64,000 nt of DNA from an uncultured Oscillospiraceae bacterium. GTDB taxonomy: Bacteria; Bacillota; Clostridia; Oscillospirales; Ruminococcaceae. Positions 52,516 through 61,606 of this stretch are shown here, one piece after another. The stretch is from NCBI GenBank assembly GCA_910587335.1, contig CAJUMG010000001.1, positions 160,142 through 224,141 of the forward strand, read 5' to 3'. The notes beneath the pieces were generated by a model. That model did not search any database. It was not told the origin of the DNA and saw only the letters and a program-made list of their open reading frames with translations. Both the position numbers and the translations under genes were made by a program. Positions within the stretch are counted from its first letter, which is position 1; each line of letters opens with the position of its first letter.

Positions 52516-52655
52516 CTTCTCCCTCCCGTTTTTCATCGTTTTAACCAAACAATCTTACTTTATGCCTTTTTTCGAAAAATGTCAATCACTGCGCATCACA
52601 AATTTTCTTTTATAGCTGAAGGTGTTTTTATCTTTATTCTTTGAACAAAATGATA

Positions 52656-52688
52656 AAAAACGGATGCAGATTTTCTGCATCCGTTTTT
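52656..52688 (-). terminator. Terminator of the ribosomal-protein supercluster
   Basis: A perfect 15-bp stem, AAAAACGGATGCAGA with its complement, around a 3-base loop, starting 10 bases past the rplQ stop; a T-run follows on the minus strand. Confidence 0.92.
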
Positions 52689-52698
52689 ACAGGCGAAG

Positions 52699-53040
52699 CT
52701 ATACCAGTTCGATAATTGCCATTTCAGCGGCATCGCCACGGCGGGGTCCGATCTTGATGATACGGGTGTAACCGCCGTTTCTCTCTTTATATTTGGGAGA
52801 GATTTCATCGAATACTTTTTTCGCCACCGATTCTTTCGTGATAAAAGAATAGACCTGACGTTTTGCGTGGAGGCTATCGTTCTTGCCGATTGTTATAATT
52901 TTCTCGGCCATGGAACGAACTTCTTTTGCTCTTGTTACAGTGGTTTCAATCTTGCCGTTTTCCAACAGATAGGTAACCATTGCTCTGAGCATTGCTCTTC
53001 TATGATCAGTCGTTCTGCCGAGCTTTCTTGCACCTGGCAT
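52699..53040 (-). CDS. rplQ: Ribosomal protein L17
   Basis: A 113-residue large-subunit protein: GARKLGRTTDHRRAMLRAMVTYLLENGKIETT at the start and YTRIIKIGPRRGDAAEMAIIELV at the end are family signatures. It binds at the exit-tunnel region of the 50S subunit. It is the last gene of the alpha operon, 33 bases after rpoA. Confidence 0.98.
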   Translation of the reverse strand: MPGARKLGRTTDHRRAMLRAMVTYLLENGKIETTVTRAKEVRSMAEKIITIGKNDSLHAKRQVYSFITKESVAKKVFDEISPKYKERNGGYTRIIKIGPRRGDAAEMAIIELV

Positions 53041-53073
53041 GGAAATTCACTCCTTTACCTGGAATAGTAAGAA

Positions 53074-54036
53074 TTATTCATCATCATGGGTGAGGTTAAA
53101 GCCCAGAGATTGCAACTTGGAGATAACCTCTTCCAACGATTTTTTACCGAGGTTTCGAACCTTCATCATCTCTTCCTCGGACTTGCTGATTAGATCTTCC
53201 ACTGTGTTAATGCCTGCGCGCTTAAGGCAGTTAAAGGAACGCACAGACAGGTCAAGTTCTTCAATGGTCATCTCAAGGATCTTTTCTTTTCCGTTATCGT
53301 CCTTTTCCACCATGATTTCAGTGTGATAGGTTTCGTCGGAAAGATCAACAAACAGGTTGAGATGTTCGTTGAGGACCTTGGCGCCTAAAGAAACGGCTTC
53401 CTTTGCAGAAATCGTACCATCTGTCCAAACTTCTAGCGTCAGCTTATCATAGTCGGTAATCTGCTCGACACGGGTATTTTCCACAGTGTAATTTACCCGC
53501 AGCACGGGAGTATAAATACTATCGACCGGAATGACACCCAAAACAGACGGGCCGGTGGCAGACTGTATCTGCTTGTTCCGCTCCGCGGGAATATATCCGC
53601 GGCCGCGATCCAGGGTCAATTCCATATACAGTTTAGCCCCTGCGCCCAAGGTGGCAATATGCATCCCGGGATTTAAAATTTCAACCTCTGAATCCGTTGT
53701 AATGGAATCTGCGGTTACTTCACATTCGCCCGCTGCATCAATCACCACCGTTTTAGGACCATCGCAGAAAAGTTTTGCGGTTAGGTTCTTGATATTGAGG
53801 ACGATTTCTGTTACATCTTCCTTCACACCGGGGACAGTAGAGAATTCATGCTGAACACCGTCAATTTTTATCGACGTTACAGCAACGCCAGGGAGCGAGG
53901 AGAGAAGAACCCGACGAAGGCTGTTGCCCAGTGTGGTGCCGAAGCCGCGCTCGAGTGGTTCAACGACAAATTTGCCGTATGTGCCGTCGGGCTTTATTTC
54001 AGCCGTCTCAATTCTTGGCTTTTCAATTTCAATCAA
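53074..54036 (-). CDS. rpoA: RNA polymerase alpha subunit
   Basis: A 320-residue subunit that starts polymerase assembly and contacts promoter UP elements and regulators. The N-terminal domain holds EPLERGFGTTLGNSLRRVLLSSLPG; the C-terminal domain (about 235-310) holds LDLSVRSFNCLKRAGINTVEDL and NLGKKSLEEV. The start codon is TTG at 54036 with AAGGAGGG 6 bases upstream. Usual position between rpsD and rplQ. Confidence 0.98.
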   Translation of the reverse strand: MIEIEKPRIETAEIKPDGTYGKFVVEPLERGFGTTLGNSLRRVLLSSLPGVAVTSIKIDGVQHEFSTVPGVKEDVTEIVLNIKNLTAKLFCDGPKTVVIDAAGECEVTADSITTDSEVEILNPGMHIATLGAGAKLYMELTLDRGRGYIPAERNKQIQSATGPSVLGVIPVDSIYTPVLRVNYTVENTRVEQITDYDKLTLEVWTDGTISAKEAVSLGAKVLNEHLNLFVDLSDETYHTEIMVEKDDNGKEKILEMTIEELDLSVRSFNCLKRAGINTVEDLISKSEEEMMKVRNLGKKSLEEVISKLQSLGFNLTHDDE

Positions 54037-54177
54037 AGTAAACCCTCCTTATAAGGACAAACATCGGGTTTGTCATGTTGATCGCGTTCCCTTGCCGATT
54101 ATCTAAAACACGCATTCCAAATAGCAAACAATTCCAAGCTGCCAAAAGCTTCTTCCCTGGCAGCGCAAGGCTTTGCT

Positions 54178-54807
54178 TTATTTGGAGTACAACTCAACGA
54201 TCAGATGCTCCTCAACCTCAAGGTCGATATCCTCACGGTTAGGCAGACGAACAACCGACGCCGTCATCTGGTCATTATTTTTGTCGATCCACATAGGAAC
54301 CGGACGGGCGCCATTGATCTCAACGATCGATTTCAGTTTTTCACTGTTTTTGAACGCATCAGCAACAGCAATCACATCACCCGCTTTGCAAAGATAAGAA
54401 GGAATGTTTACCCTTTTGCCGTTTACAGTGAAGTGACGATGCAGAACCAGCTGTCTTGCTTCTTTTCTGGAGTTTGCAAAGCCTGCTCTGTAAACAATAT
54501 TGTCCAAGCGGCTTTCCAAAAAGCGCAGCAGATTTTCACCGGCCATACCGGGTCTTCTCTCTGCCATTTCATAGTAATGATAGAACTGATTTTCAGATAC
54601 GCCATAAAAACGCTTTGTTTTTTGCTTTGCGCGCAGCTGAATTCCATATTCAGAGACTTTTTTGCGGCCCTGACCATGTTGGCCGGGGACAGCGCCTTTA
54701 CGGGTTACGATTGCACATTTATCGGAATAGCATCTCTCACCCTTCAGGAAAAGCTTTTGGCCTTCTCTTCTGCACAGTCTGCAGGAAGCGCCAGTATATC
54801 TTGCCAT
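54178..54807 (-). CDS. rpsD: Ribosomal protein S4 (zinc-binding form)
   Basis: A 209-residue 16S-binding assembly protein. The N-terminus has four Cys (C9, C12, C26, C31) in CRLCRREGQ and ERCYSDKC, the zinc-binding form. The S4 RNA-binding domain follows (RLDNIVYRAGFANSRKEARQLVLH). In many bacteria S4 represses its own operon; 141 bases separate it from rpoA, a larger gap than elsewhere in the cluster. No second, Cys-free rpsD is in the window. Confidence 0.98.
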   Translation of the reverse strand: MARYTGASCRLCRREGQKLFLKGERCYSDKCAIVTRKGAVPGQHGQGRKKVSEYGIQLRAKQKTKRFYGVSENQFYHYYEMAERRPGMAGENLLRFLESRLDNIVYRAGFANSRKEARQLVLHRHFTVNGKRVNIPSYLCKAGDVIAVADAFKNSEKLKSIVEINGARPVPMWIDKNNDQMTASVVRLPNREDIDLEVEEHLIVELYSK

Positions 54808-54828
54808 ATGGTTATACCTCCTTGATGG

Positions 54829-55227
54829 TTAGACGCGTCTTCTCTTAGGCGGGCGGCATCCGTTATGGGGAATCGGGGTCACGTCTTTAATCATGCTGAC
54901 TTCCAGACCAGCTGCCTGCAGCGCACGGATTGCAGCCTCGCGCCCAGACCCAGGACCCTTTACATACACTTCAACGGTTTTCAGTCCATGCTCCATCGCA
55001 GCTTTGGCGGCAGTTTCCGCAGCAGACTGTGCAGCATACGGTGTGGATTTTCTGGAGCCTCTGAACCCCAGGCCGCCGGCGCTTGCCCAGCTGAGCGCAT
55101 TACCCTGTACATCGGTAATGGTTACGATGGTATTGTTGAAAGTGGACTGGATATGAGCCGCACCGCGTTCGATGTTTTTCTTCTCACGGCGTCTGCGGGT
55201 GGCCTTTTTTGTTACGGCTTTTGCCAT
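54829..55227 (-). CDS. rpsK: Ribosomal protein S11
   Basis: A 132-residue small-subunit platform protein. It carries GAAHIQSTFNNTIVTITDVQGNALSWASAG and the C-terminal DVTPIPHNGCRPPKRRRV. Located 20 bases after rpsM in the usual alpha-operon order. Confidence 0.98.
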   Translation of the reverse strand: MAKAVTKKATRRRREKKNIERGAAHIQSTFNNTIVTITDVQGNALSWASAGGLGFRGSRKSTPYAAQSAAETAAKAAMEHGLKTVEVYVKGPGSGREAAIRALQAAGLEVSMIKDVTPIPHNGCRPPKRRRV

Positions 55228-55247
55228 CTCAGTTATCCCTCCCTAAT

Positions 55248-55616
55248 TTACTTCTTCTTGTTGGCGATTGTCTTCTTCGGGCCTTTGCGGGTACGCGCGT
55301 TGGTTTTGGTGCGCTGTCCTCTTACGGGCAGGCCCCTTCTGTGCCGCAGACCGCGATAGCATCCGATTTCGGTCAATCGTTTAATATCCAGAGCGACAGC
55401 ACGCCGCAGGTCGCCTTCTACCTGCAAATGCTTGTCAATATACTCACGCAGCTTGGACACATCATCTTCGGACATATCCTTTACTCTGATATCGGGGTTT
55501 ACGCCGGTTGCCTTGAGAATTTCGTTCGCCGTTCTGCGACCAATACCAAAAATATAGGTCAGTCCGATCTCAATACGTTTTTCTCTGGGCAAGTCAACAC
55601 CAGCTATACGAGCCAT
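55248..55616 (-). CDS. rpsM: Ribosomal protein S13
   Basis: A 122-residue protein of the 30S head that contacts the P-site tRNA. Signatures: ARIAGVDLPREKRIEIGLTYIFGIG, the helix-two-turn-helix, and the basic tail RGLPVRGQRTKTNARTRKG. It follows rpmJ by 82 bases. Confidence 0.98.
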   Translation of the reverse strand: MARIAGVDLPREKRIEIGLTYIFGIGRRTANEILKATGVNPDIRVKDMSEDDVSKLREYIDKHLQVEGDLRRAVALDIKRLTEIGCYRGLRHRRGLPVRGQRTKTNARTRKGPKKTIANKKK

Positions 55617-55698
55617 ACTTTTGTTGCACCTCCATTATATCGGTTGCCGCGTCGGGCCGGCTACAGCAAACAGCCTGGGCAGGACGCGGGTCGCGCCG

Positions 55699-55812
55699 TT
55701 AGCCCTGGCGCTGTTTATGCTTAGGGTTAGAGCAAATTACCATAATGCGGCCTTTGCGTTTGATGATTTTACATTTTTCGCAAATGGGTTTTACGGAAGG
55801 TCTGACTTTCAT
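55699..55812 (-). CDS. rpmJ: Ribosomal protein L36 (zinc-binding form)
   Basis: A 37-residue protein between infA and rpsM: MKVRPSVKPICEKCKIIKRK, ending CSNPKHKQRQG. Cys11, Cys14, Cys27 and His32 form the zinc site, so this is the C+ paralogue. AAGGAGG lies upstream of the start. L36 sits near the 23S rRNA and is the smallest large-subunit protein. Confidence 0.97.
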   Translation of the reverse strand: MKVRPSVKPICEKCKIIKRKGRIMVICSNPKHKQRQG

Positions 55813-55848
55813 TTTCAAATACCTCCTTGTACCTTTCCGAAACAGAAC

Positions 55849-56067
55849 CTATTTTGAACGCCACGTAATGCGTCCTTTCGTCAGGTCGTATGGGGACATT
55901 TCGACCGTGACTTTATCGCCGGGCAGAATACGAATAAAATTCATCCGTAATTTGCCGGAAATGTGTGCTAAAATAACGTGCTTATTCGGCAATTCAACCT
56001 GGAATTGCGCGTTAGGCAAGGCTTCGAGGACTGTACCTTCAATCTCAATAACGTCTTCCTTAGACAA
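55849..56067 (-). CDS. infA: Translation initiation factor IF-1
   Basis: A 72-residue OB-fold factor that blocks the ribosomal A site during initiation. SKEDVIEIEGTVLEALPNAQ and MNFIRILPGDKVTVEMSPYDL are the family sequences. The start codon is TTG at 56067 with GGGAGGG 7 bases upstream, and the length then equals the standard 72 residues. Located between the KOW protein and rpmJ. Confidence 0.97.
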   Translation of the reverse strand: MSKEDVIEIEGTVLEALPNAQFQVELPNKHVILAHISGKLRMNFIRILPGDKVTVEMSPYDLTKGRITWRSK

Positions 56068-56081
56068 GTTAAATCCCTCCC

Positions 56082-56363
56082 TTAGGTGCGCGAAGCTTGT
56101 GTATTTCCCTCTTGCTGCCCCGCAGGGTAGTTGAAGGGGTGCAGCAGCCGTCTCAATTGATTGTTGGTTGTAAAATCTTCTACCCGGACCTGTAGGTTGG
56201 TCTTTCTCAGATGTTTTGGATTTTTCCGTTTGGGTTTTTCCAGCGGACGGATCTTTCCATCCACAATCCAAAGAAAGTCTTTCTCCGCCTTAATCACCAG
56301 GTAAAAGCGCTCGGCATCTCTGCCGGAAATGGATTTTACAACGCAGCCTTTTTTGATTTCCAT
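56082..56363 (-). CDS. KOW-domain RNA-binding protein (L14e-like)
   Basis: A 93-residue protein with an N-terminal KOW/SH3-like barrel (GCVVKSISGRDAERFYLVIKAE, LWIVDGKIRPLEKPKRKNPKH), similar to eukaryotic and archaeal L14e/L6e/L27e. The gene is regularly found between map and infA in Firmicutes and is annotated as a KOW-domain RNA-binding protein; its role on the ribosome is not established. It follows map by 11 bases. The last ~20 residues are a polar tail. Confidence 0.88.
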   Translation of the reverse strand: MEIKKGCVVKSISGRDAERFYLVIKAEKDFLWIVDGKIRPLEKPKRKNPKHLRKTNLQVRVEDFTTNNQLRRLLHPFNYPAGQQEGNTQASRT

Positions 56364-56374
56364 GTCCGACCCCC

Positions 56375-57124
56375 TTAAGGTGTCGTCAAAATCACCGGCC
56401 CCTGCTCAGTGATTGCAATGGTATGCTCAAAATGAGCCGACAAGCTTCCGCTTTTGGTAACGACTGTCCAATCGTTGTCCAGGACACGGACGCCTTCACC
56501 GCTTTGGTTTACCATCGGTTCAATGGCAATAGTCATGCCGGGGACCAGGCGGACGCCATGTCCAGACCGGCCAAAGTTGGGAATTTCCGGCGCTTCATGC
56601 AGATCACGGCCTACGCCATGACCCACATACTGGCGAACAACGGCGTAGCCATTCTGTTCCACCAGCGATTGAACCGCAGCGCCAATATCTCCGACCCGCT
56701 TCCCTGCCAAAGCCGCTTCTATCCCAAGATAGAGACTTTTTTCCGTTACATCCAAAAGCTTCTGCGCCTCTGGGCTGATTTTACCCACCGGGAATGTAAA
56801 CGCATTGTCGCCATGAAAGCCATCGAAATACGCGCCCACATCCACGCTGACGATATCTCCTTCCTGCAAAACGCGCCCAGATGAAGGAATACCGTGGATC
56901 ACCTCATTATTAACCGAAATGCAGGCTGTTCCAGGAAAACCATTATAGCCTAAAAACGATGGCTTTGCACCTTGGCTGACTATAAAATGGTGGATGATTC
57001 GATCCAGCTCCTGGGTAGTCATACCCACCCGGATATTTTCACCCGCTACCCGCAGCGCCTGGGAAGAAATCTGACAGGCTTTTTTCATCCTCTCCAGCTC
57101 TGATTTGTTCTTCAGCTGAATCAT
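56375..57124 (-). CDS. map: Methionine aminopeptidase, type I
   Basis: Removes the initiator Met from nascent proteins. The 249 residues have the pita-bread fold motifs: GYNGFPGTACISVNNEVIHGIP, VSVDVGAYFDGFHGDNA (two metal Asp), GHGVGRDLHEAPEIPNFG (metal His) and MTIAIEPMVN with VLDNDWTVVTKSGSLSAHFEHTIAI (metal Glu). It starts 3 bases after the adk stop. Confidence 0.98.
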   Translation of the reverse strand: MIQLKNKSELERMKKACQISSQALRVAGENIRVGMTTQELDRIIHHFIVSQGAKPSFLGYNGFPGTACISVNNEVIHGIPSSGRVLQEGDIVSVDVGAYFDGFHGDNAFTFPVGKISPEAQKLLDVTEKSLYLGIEAALAGKRVGDIGAAVQSLVEQNGYAVVRQYVGHGVGRDLHEAPEIPNFGRSGHGVRLVPGMTIAIEPMVNQSGEGVRVLDNDWTVVTKSGSLSAHFEHTIAITEQGPVILTTP

Positions 57125-57127
57125 GCC

Positions 57128-57760
57128 TTATGCCTCCAGCGCTTTGAGTACCAGCGCACTGGTAGCGGCCACTTCTTCCTGACCGTTAATGACCACGAGT
57201 TTTCCAGTCTTTTTGTAGTAATCGCATAAAGGCTCGGTCGATTCATGATACGTTTTCAGTCGCTCCCGTACCGTCTCCGGCTGATCGTCTTTACGGATTA
57301 CCAACTTGCCCGCGCATTTGTCGCACACACCCTCTTTAGCAGAAGGTTTGAAATCCAAATGATAGCTGGCTCCACAGCTTTCACAGACCCGCCGGCCGGA
57401 TAAACGCTTTTGAATCGTTTCGTCCGGAACCTCGATATCCAGGACCTTATGGATGACAATTCCCATCGCATCCAAAGCCTCGGCCTGAGGGACTGTTCTG
57501 GGAAAACCATCCAAAATAAAGCCATTTTTGCAGTCTTCCTGTGCCAATCGCTCTTTGATGATGGCGATAACAACCTCGTCCGGAACCAAAGCGCCCGAAT
57601 CCATATAAGATTTGGCTTTCAGTCCCAGCTCCGTACCATTTTTCAGCGCCTCACGGATAATATTTCCTGTACTGATAGACGGAATTTTTAATTTTTCGCA
57701 GATTACCTCTGCCTGTGTGCCTTTACCCGCGCCAGGCGCGCCCAACAGGATCAAATTCAT
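57128..57760 (-). CDS. adk: Adenylate kinase (long, zinc-binding form)
   Basis: Interconverts AMP, ATP and ADP. The P-loop GAPGAGKGTQ is at residue 7; the LID contains four Cys (CESCGASYH and CDKCAG), giving the zinc-binding form of Gram-positives, 210 residues long. AMP-site motifs FILDGFPRTVPQAEAL are present. It lies between secY and map as usual. Confidence 0.98.
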   Translation of the reverse strand: MNLILLGAPGAGKGTQAEVICEKLKIPSISTGNIIREALKNGTELGLKAKSYMDSGALVPDEVVIAIIKERLAQEDCKNGFILDGFPRTVPQAEALDAMGIVIHKVLDIEVPDETIQKRLSGRRVCESCGASYHLDFKPSAKEGVCDKCAGKLVIRKDDQPETVRERLKTYHESTEPLCDYYKKTGKLVVINGQEEVAATSALVLKALEA

Positions 57761-57775
57761 AAATTCGTCCCTCCA

Positions 57776-59074
57776 TTATTCTAAGAAGCCTTTATAATGA
57801 CGCATCATCATTTCAGACTCCAGCTGACGAACCGTATCCAAAGCAACACCGACAACGATCAAAATCGAGGTACCGCCCAGCGAAATGTTCATGCCGGTGA
57901 TAGCTGTAAGCAAAATCGGCAGGGTAGCGACCAGACCCAAGAACAAAGCGCCCACCAGGGTGATTTTGGAAATGACCCGGGTGATGAACTCTGTAGTCGG
58001 CCGGCCGGGACGAATACCGGGGATTGCGCCATTATTCTTTTGCAGATTATTGGCCATTTCCACCGGGTTATACTGAATTGCCACATAGAAATAGTTGAAC
58101 ATGATGATCAGAATAATATAGATCATCGCATACCAACCGGTATTGTAGTTAAAGATGCTCAAAAACTTATATAAAAGACCGTCCGTATTCAGCGGAACAA
58201 ACGCCTTAATGGTTCCGGGGATTGCCAGAATAGAGCTGGCAAAGATAATCGGCAGCACACCGGACATGTTGACCTTAATCGGCATAAAGGTCGACTGGCC
58301 GCCATACATCTTTCGTCCGACTACCCGTTTGGCATACTGTATAGGGATCCGACGCTCCGCAGAGGTCATAACAACAATAAATACAATCATGACCAGGAAC
58401 AGGATCAGAACCAGCGGCACATAGAAATAGTACTTTGTGGATTCCGCGCCCATCTGGAAATACCGCCACATAGTCAATACAGCGGAACCGCCACGGGACA
58501 GAATACCCGCGAACAAAATCATAGAAATGCCGTTGCCAACGCCTTTTGCATCAATCTGGTCTCCCAAAAAGACGATCAAAGACGAACCCGCGGTAAAGGT
58601 CATGATGATAACAGCTGCTGAAAAGAATCCGGCAAAGCCTTTGGTATAGACCAAAGCACCCTGGCTTTTTAGCAGGAACCAATAGGCCAGCGCTTGGACA
58701 AATCCCAAACCGATACCGGTGTACCGGGTGATCCGGTTCAGTCTTTTCCTGCCGTCCTCACCCTCTTTGCTCATCCGCTCCAAAGCAGGGATCGCAACCG
58801 TTAAAAGCTGGATTACGATAGAACCGGTGATATAGGGGCTGATGGACATGGCGAAGATGGTTGCGTTTGAGAACGCACCGCCGGTCAGAACGTCGATATA
58901 GCCTAACAGGTTTCCATCGCCCGCATTGGACATCCAGGTCTGCATAACGCTGGCATCAAGAAACGGGACAGGAATGGCGCTTCCGATACGGAAGACCAGC
59001 AAAATGAAAGCGGTGAACAGAATCTTCTTTCTCAGGTCCGCGATTTTCCACGCGTTTCTAATGGTATCGAACAT
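57776..59074 (-). CDS. secY: Protein translocase subunit SecY
   Basis: The 432-residue, ten-helix channel for export through the Sec pathway. Family motifs: IPVPFLDASVM, MSISPYITGSIVIQLL (plug region), the large cytoplasmic loop RRIPIQYAKRVVGRKMYGGQ and the C-terminal GTSILIVVGVALDTVRQLES. Partners SecE and SecG are not in the window. It begins 2 bases after rplO ends, indicating coupling. Confidence 0.98.
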   Translation of the reverse strand: MFDTIRNAWKIADLRKKILFTAFILLVFRIGSAIPVPFLDASVMQTWMSNAGDGNLLGYIDVLTGGAFSNATIFAMSISPYITGSIVIQLLTVAIPALERMSKEGEDGRKRLNRITRYTGIGLGFVQALAYWFLLKSQGALVYTKGFAGFFSAAVIIMTFTAGSSLIVFLGDQIDAKGVGNGISMILFAGILSRGGSAVLTMWRYFQMGAESTKYYFYVPLVLILFLVMIVFIVVMTSAERRIPIQYAKRVVGRKMYGGQSTFMPIKVNMSGVLPIIFASSILAIPGTIKAFVPLNTDGLLYKFLSIFNYNTGWYAMIYIILIIMFNYFYVAIQYNPVEMANNLQKNNGAIPGIRPGRPTTEFITRVISKITLVGALFLGLVATLPILLTAITGMNISLGGTSILIVVGVALDTVRQLESEMMMRHYKGFLE

Positions 59075-59076
59075 TC

Positions 59077-59517
59077 TTATTTCACCTCGGCTTTCCCGCC
59101 TGCCTCCTCAATTTTCTGCTTGGCAGACGCGGAGAAAGCTGCGGCATTCACAGTCAGTTTCTTGGTCAGCTCGCCATTTCCAAGAATCTTTACGCCGTCC
59201 AGCGTTTTCTTCAAAAGACCGGCGGCAAGAATGGCGTTTGTGTCCACAACCGCGCCGTCCTCAAAGCAATTCAGATCGGCTACATTGATCGTAGCGTATT
59301 TTGTCGCGAAAATATTGTTGAATCCTCTTTTGGGGACTCGACGTGCCAACGGCATCTGACCGCCCTCAAAGCCAGGTCTTACACCGCCGCCAGAACGGGC
59401 ATTCTGACCCTTATGGCCTTTGCCCGCCGTTTTACCGTTGCCGGAACCGTGACCTCTACCCTTACGGAAGACGTCCTTGTTGGAACCAGGCGCCGGAGAA
59501 AGCTCGTGCAATTTCAT
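59077..59517 (-). CDS. rplO: Ribosomal protein L15
   Basis: A 146-residue protein of the 50S subunit. It begins MKLHELSPAPGSNKDVFRKG and continues GSGNGKTAGKGHKGQNARSGGGVRPGFEGGQMPLARRVPKRGF, the extended N-terminal RNA-binding part, and ends with a globular domain. It is followed directly by secY. Confidence 0.98.
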   Translation of the reverse strand: MKLHELSPAPGSNKDVFRKGRGHGSGNGKTAGKGHKGQNARSGGGVRPGFEGGQMPLARRVPKRGFNNIFATKYATINVADLNCFEDGAVVDTNAILAAGLLKKTLDGVKILGNGELTKKLTVNAAAFSASAKQKIEEAGGKAEVK

Positions 59518-59537
59518 AGTACTCGCACCTCCTTGTT

Positions 59538-59714
59538 TTACGCTTCGGTTACCTCAACGAGGTGAGAAATCTTGGCAATTTTGCCGCGGGTTGCCTCGTT
59601 ATCAGGCTGTGTTGTCTCATTACCGATTTTTCTGAGTCCCAGAGCATATGCAGTGGCAATCTGGTCTTTTTTTCTGCCGTTCAGGCTTTTAACCAATTTG
59701 ATTTTCATAGCCAT
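59538..59714 (-). CDS. rpmD: Ribosomal protein L30
   Basis: A 58-residue protein read as MAMKIKLVKSLNGRKKDQIA, ending with KIAKISHLVEVTEA, in the standard position between rpsE and rplO. AAGGAGG precedes the first ATG by only 4 bases and the second (59708) by 10, so the protein may start at MKIKLV instead. Confidence 0.95.
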   Translation of the reverse strand: MAMKIKLVKSLNGRKKDQIATAYALGLRKIGNETTQPDNEATRGKIAKISHLVEVTEA

Positions 59715-59723
59715 GCTACCTCC

Positions 59724-60224
59724 TTAACCCAAAATCTGCTCGACAGATTTACCGCGGATTGCCGCGACTTCGTCGACACTTTTCAAAGACGCCAATCCTG
59801 CAATGGTGGCGCTTACAACGTTGCAGGGATTATTGGACCGCAGGCATTTTGTACGAATATCGCTGATGCCCGCAACCTCCATTACCGCACGAACCGGACC
59901 GCCGGCGATAACGCCTGTACCGCGGGGAGCCGGTTTCATCAGCACCCGGCCTGCGCCGAACGCGCCAATCACTTCGTGGGGGATGGTTGTTCCCCTTAGG
60001 GAAACGTGGATCAGATTCTTTTTGGCGTCCTCAATTCCTTTGCGGATCGCGTCCGGAACCTCGGAGGACTTACCCAATCCAAAGCCGATGGTGCCGTTAC
60101 CGTCGCCAACAACGACCAGCGCGGCAAATTTGAAGATACGGCCGCCTTTAACCGTTTTAGATACGCGGTTAATGGCAACGACCTTCTCTTGCAGGTCCAA
60201 AGTAGAACCGTCAATTCGAGCCAT
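59724..60224 (-). CDS. rpsE: Ribosomal protein S5
   Basis: A 166-residue protein important for decoding accuracy. Signatures: LQEKVVAINRVSKTVKGGRIFKFAALVVVGDGNGTIGFG and KPAPRGTGVIAGGPVRAVMEVAGI. Located between rplR and rpmD. Gene order and lengths are normal. Confidence 0.98.
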   Translation of the reverse strand: MARIDGSTLDLQEKVVAINRVSKTVKGGRIFKFAALVVVGDGNGTIGFGLGKSSEVPDAIRKGIEDAKKNLIHVSLRGTTIPHEVIGAFGAGRVLMKPAPRGTGVIAGGPVRAVMEVAGISDIRTKCLRSNNPCNVVSATIAGLASLKSVDEVAAIRGKSVEQILG

Positions 60225-60240
60225 GTGTTCTCCTCCTCCT

Positions 60241-60600
60241 TTAGAATTTCAGGCCGCCTTCACGGGCGCCTTCTGCCAATTCCTTCACGCGTCCGTGGTA
60301 GATATAACCGCTTCTGTCGAAAACGATTTCAGAAATGCCTTTTTCCTGTGCTTTTTGGGCGATGGCCATACCGACCTTTTTCGCCGCTTCTTTATTTCCG
60401 CCAAAGCCCTCGAACCCTTTTTCCATCGAGGATGCGCTAGCCAGCGTTACACCGGCCACATCGTCAATCAGTTGGGCATAGATGTGCTTTGTGGAGCGGA
60501 AAACATTCAGGCGCGGACGAGCCGCAGTACCGCTGATTTTCTTGCGGACTCTGGCGTGTCTTTTCAGCCTGGCGGTATTTTTATCCGGCTTTTTCACCAT
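60241..60600 (-). CDS. rplR: Ribosomal protein L18
   Basis: A 119-residue 5S-rRNA-binding protein: RLKRHARVRKKISGTAARPRLNVFRSTKHIYAQLIDD near the N-terminus and FDRSGYIYHGRVKELAEGAREGGLKF at the end. It lies 16 bases from rpsE and 19 from rplF. Confidence 0.98.
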   Translation of the reverse strand: MVKKPDKNTARLKRHARVRKKISGTAARPRLNVFRSTKHIYAQLIDDVAGVTLASASSMEKGFEGFGGNKEAAKKVGMAIAQKAQEKGISEIVFDRSGYIYHGRVKELAEGAREGGLKF

Positions 60601-60619
60601 TTGTGACTCACTCCTTTAA

Positions 60620-61165
60620 CTACTTCTTGCCTTTACCAGCCTTACCCTCTTTGCGGATGATTACTTCATTCGCATATTTAATGCCCTTGCCCTTATAAGG
60701 CTCCGGCGGGCGTTTCTCGCGGATTTCGGCTGCAAACTGACCAACTTTCTGCTTGTCAGGTCCGTTGACAATAATCTTGTTGGGGGCTGGAACATCGATG
60801 GTAATCCCTTCGATTTCGGGAACGATTACCTGATGAGAAAAGCCCAACACCATAACCAAATTTTTACCCTGCTTAGAAGCACGGTAACCTACGCCGTTTA
60901 CCTCCAGCTCTTTGCTGAAGCCATGGGCGCAACCTTCAACCATATTGGAAACCAAAGTACGGGTCAAACCGTGCAAGCTTCTGTGCGCTTTGTCATCGGT
61001 GGGGCGTTTTACTTCGATCACGCCGCCTTCCAGTGTGATTGCCATATCCTTGTTAAAGGTTTGGGTCAAGGTTCCTTTCGGACCCTTCACCGTCACGGTG
61101 CTGCCGTCGATCTTTACATCGACACCGGCGGGAACCGTAATGGGTTTTCTACCAATTCGAGACAT
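60620..61165 (-). CDS. rplF: Ribosomal protein L6
   Basis: A 181-residue two-domain protein near the GTPase centre. SRIGRKPITVPAGVDVKIDG at the start and the C-terminal GPDKQKVGQFAAEIREKRPPEPYKGKGIKYANEVI are diagnostic. Gene order rpsH-rplF-rplR is standard. Confidence 0.98.
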   Translation of the reverse strand: MSRIGRKPITVPAGVDVKIDGSTVTVKGPKGTLTQTFNKDMAITLEGGVIEVKRPTDDKAHRSLHGLTRTLVSNMVEGCAHGFSKELEVNGVGYRASKQGKNLVMVLGFSHQVIVPEIEGITIDVPAPNKIIVNGPDKQKVGQFAAEIREKRPPEPYKGKGIKYANEVIIRKEGKAGKGKK

Positions 61166-61183
61166 ATTCGTGCACCTCCTTGC

Positions 61184-61582
61184 TTACCAAATATAGGCCA
61201 ATACTTCGCCGCCAACATGCTCCTTGCGGGCCTGTTTATCGGTCATCACACCTTTTGATGTGGACATAATGGCGATACCAAGGCCCTTCATCACTCTGGG
61301 CATATTCTCGGTATCCGCATAGATCCGCAGACCGGGTTTGGAAACACGGCGCAGACCGCTGATGACCTGAGATTTATTCGGACCATATTTTAAATTGATA
61401 TGAATGATACCCTGCTTGCCGTCTTCAACAATCTGGAACGATTTGATGAAGCCTTCGTCCAACAGAATCTGGGCAATTGCCTTTTTCATGTTGGAAGCGG
61501 GCACATCAACGGTATCGTGCTTTGCGGAATTCGCATTTCTGATACGAGTCAGCATATCAGCGATTGCATCGGTGATGTGCAT
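61184..61582 (-). CDS. rpsH: Ribosomal protein S8
   Basis: A 132-residue 16S-binding assembly protein: HITDAIADMLTRIRNANSAKHDTVDVP at the start and GLGIAIMSTSKGVMTDKQARKEHVGGEVLAYIW at the end. In E. coli S8 represses the spc operon by binding its mRNA; I did not identify such a site here. Confidence 0.98.
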   Translation of the reverse strand: MHITDAIADMLTRIRNANSAKHDTVDVPASNMKKAIAQILLDEGFIKSFQIVEDGKQGIIHINLKYGPNKSQVISGLRRVSKPGLRIYADTENMPRVMKGLGIAIMSTSKGVMTDKQARKEHVGGEVLAYIW

Positions 61583-61606
61583 GTAATCAACCTCCTTTGC
61601 TCGTGC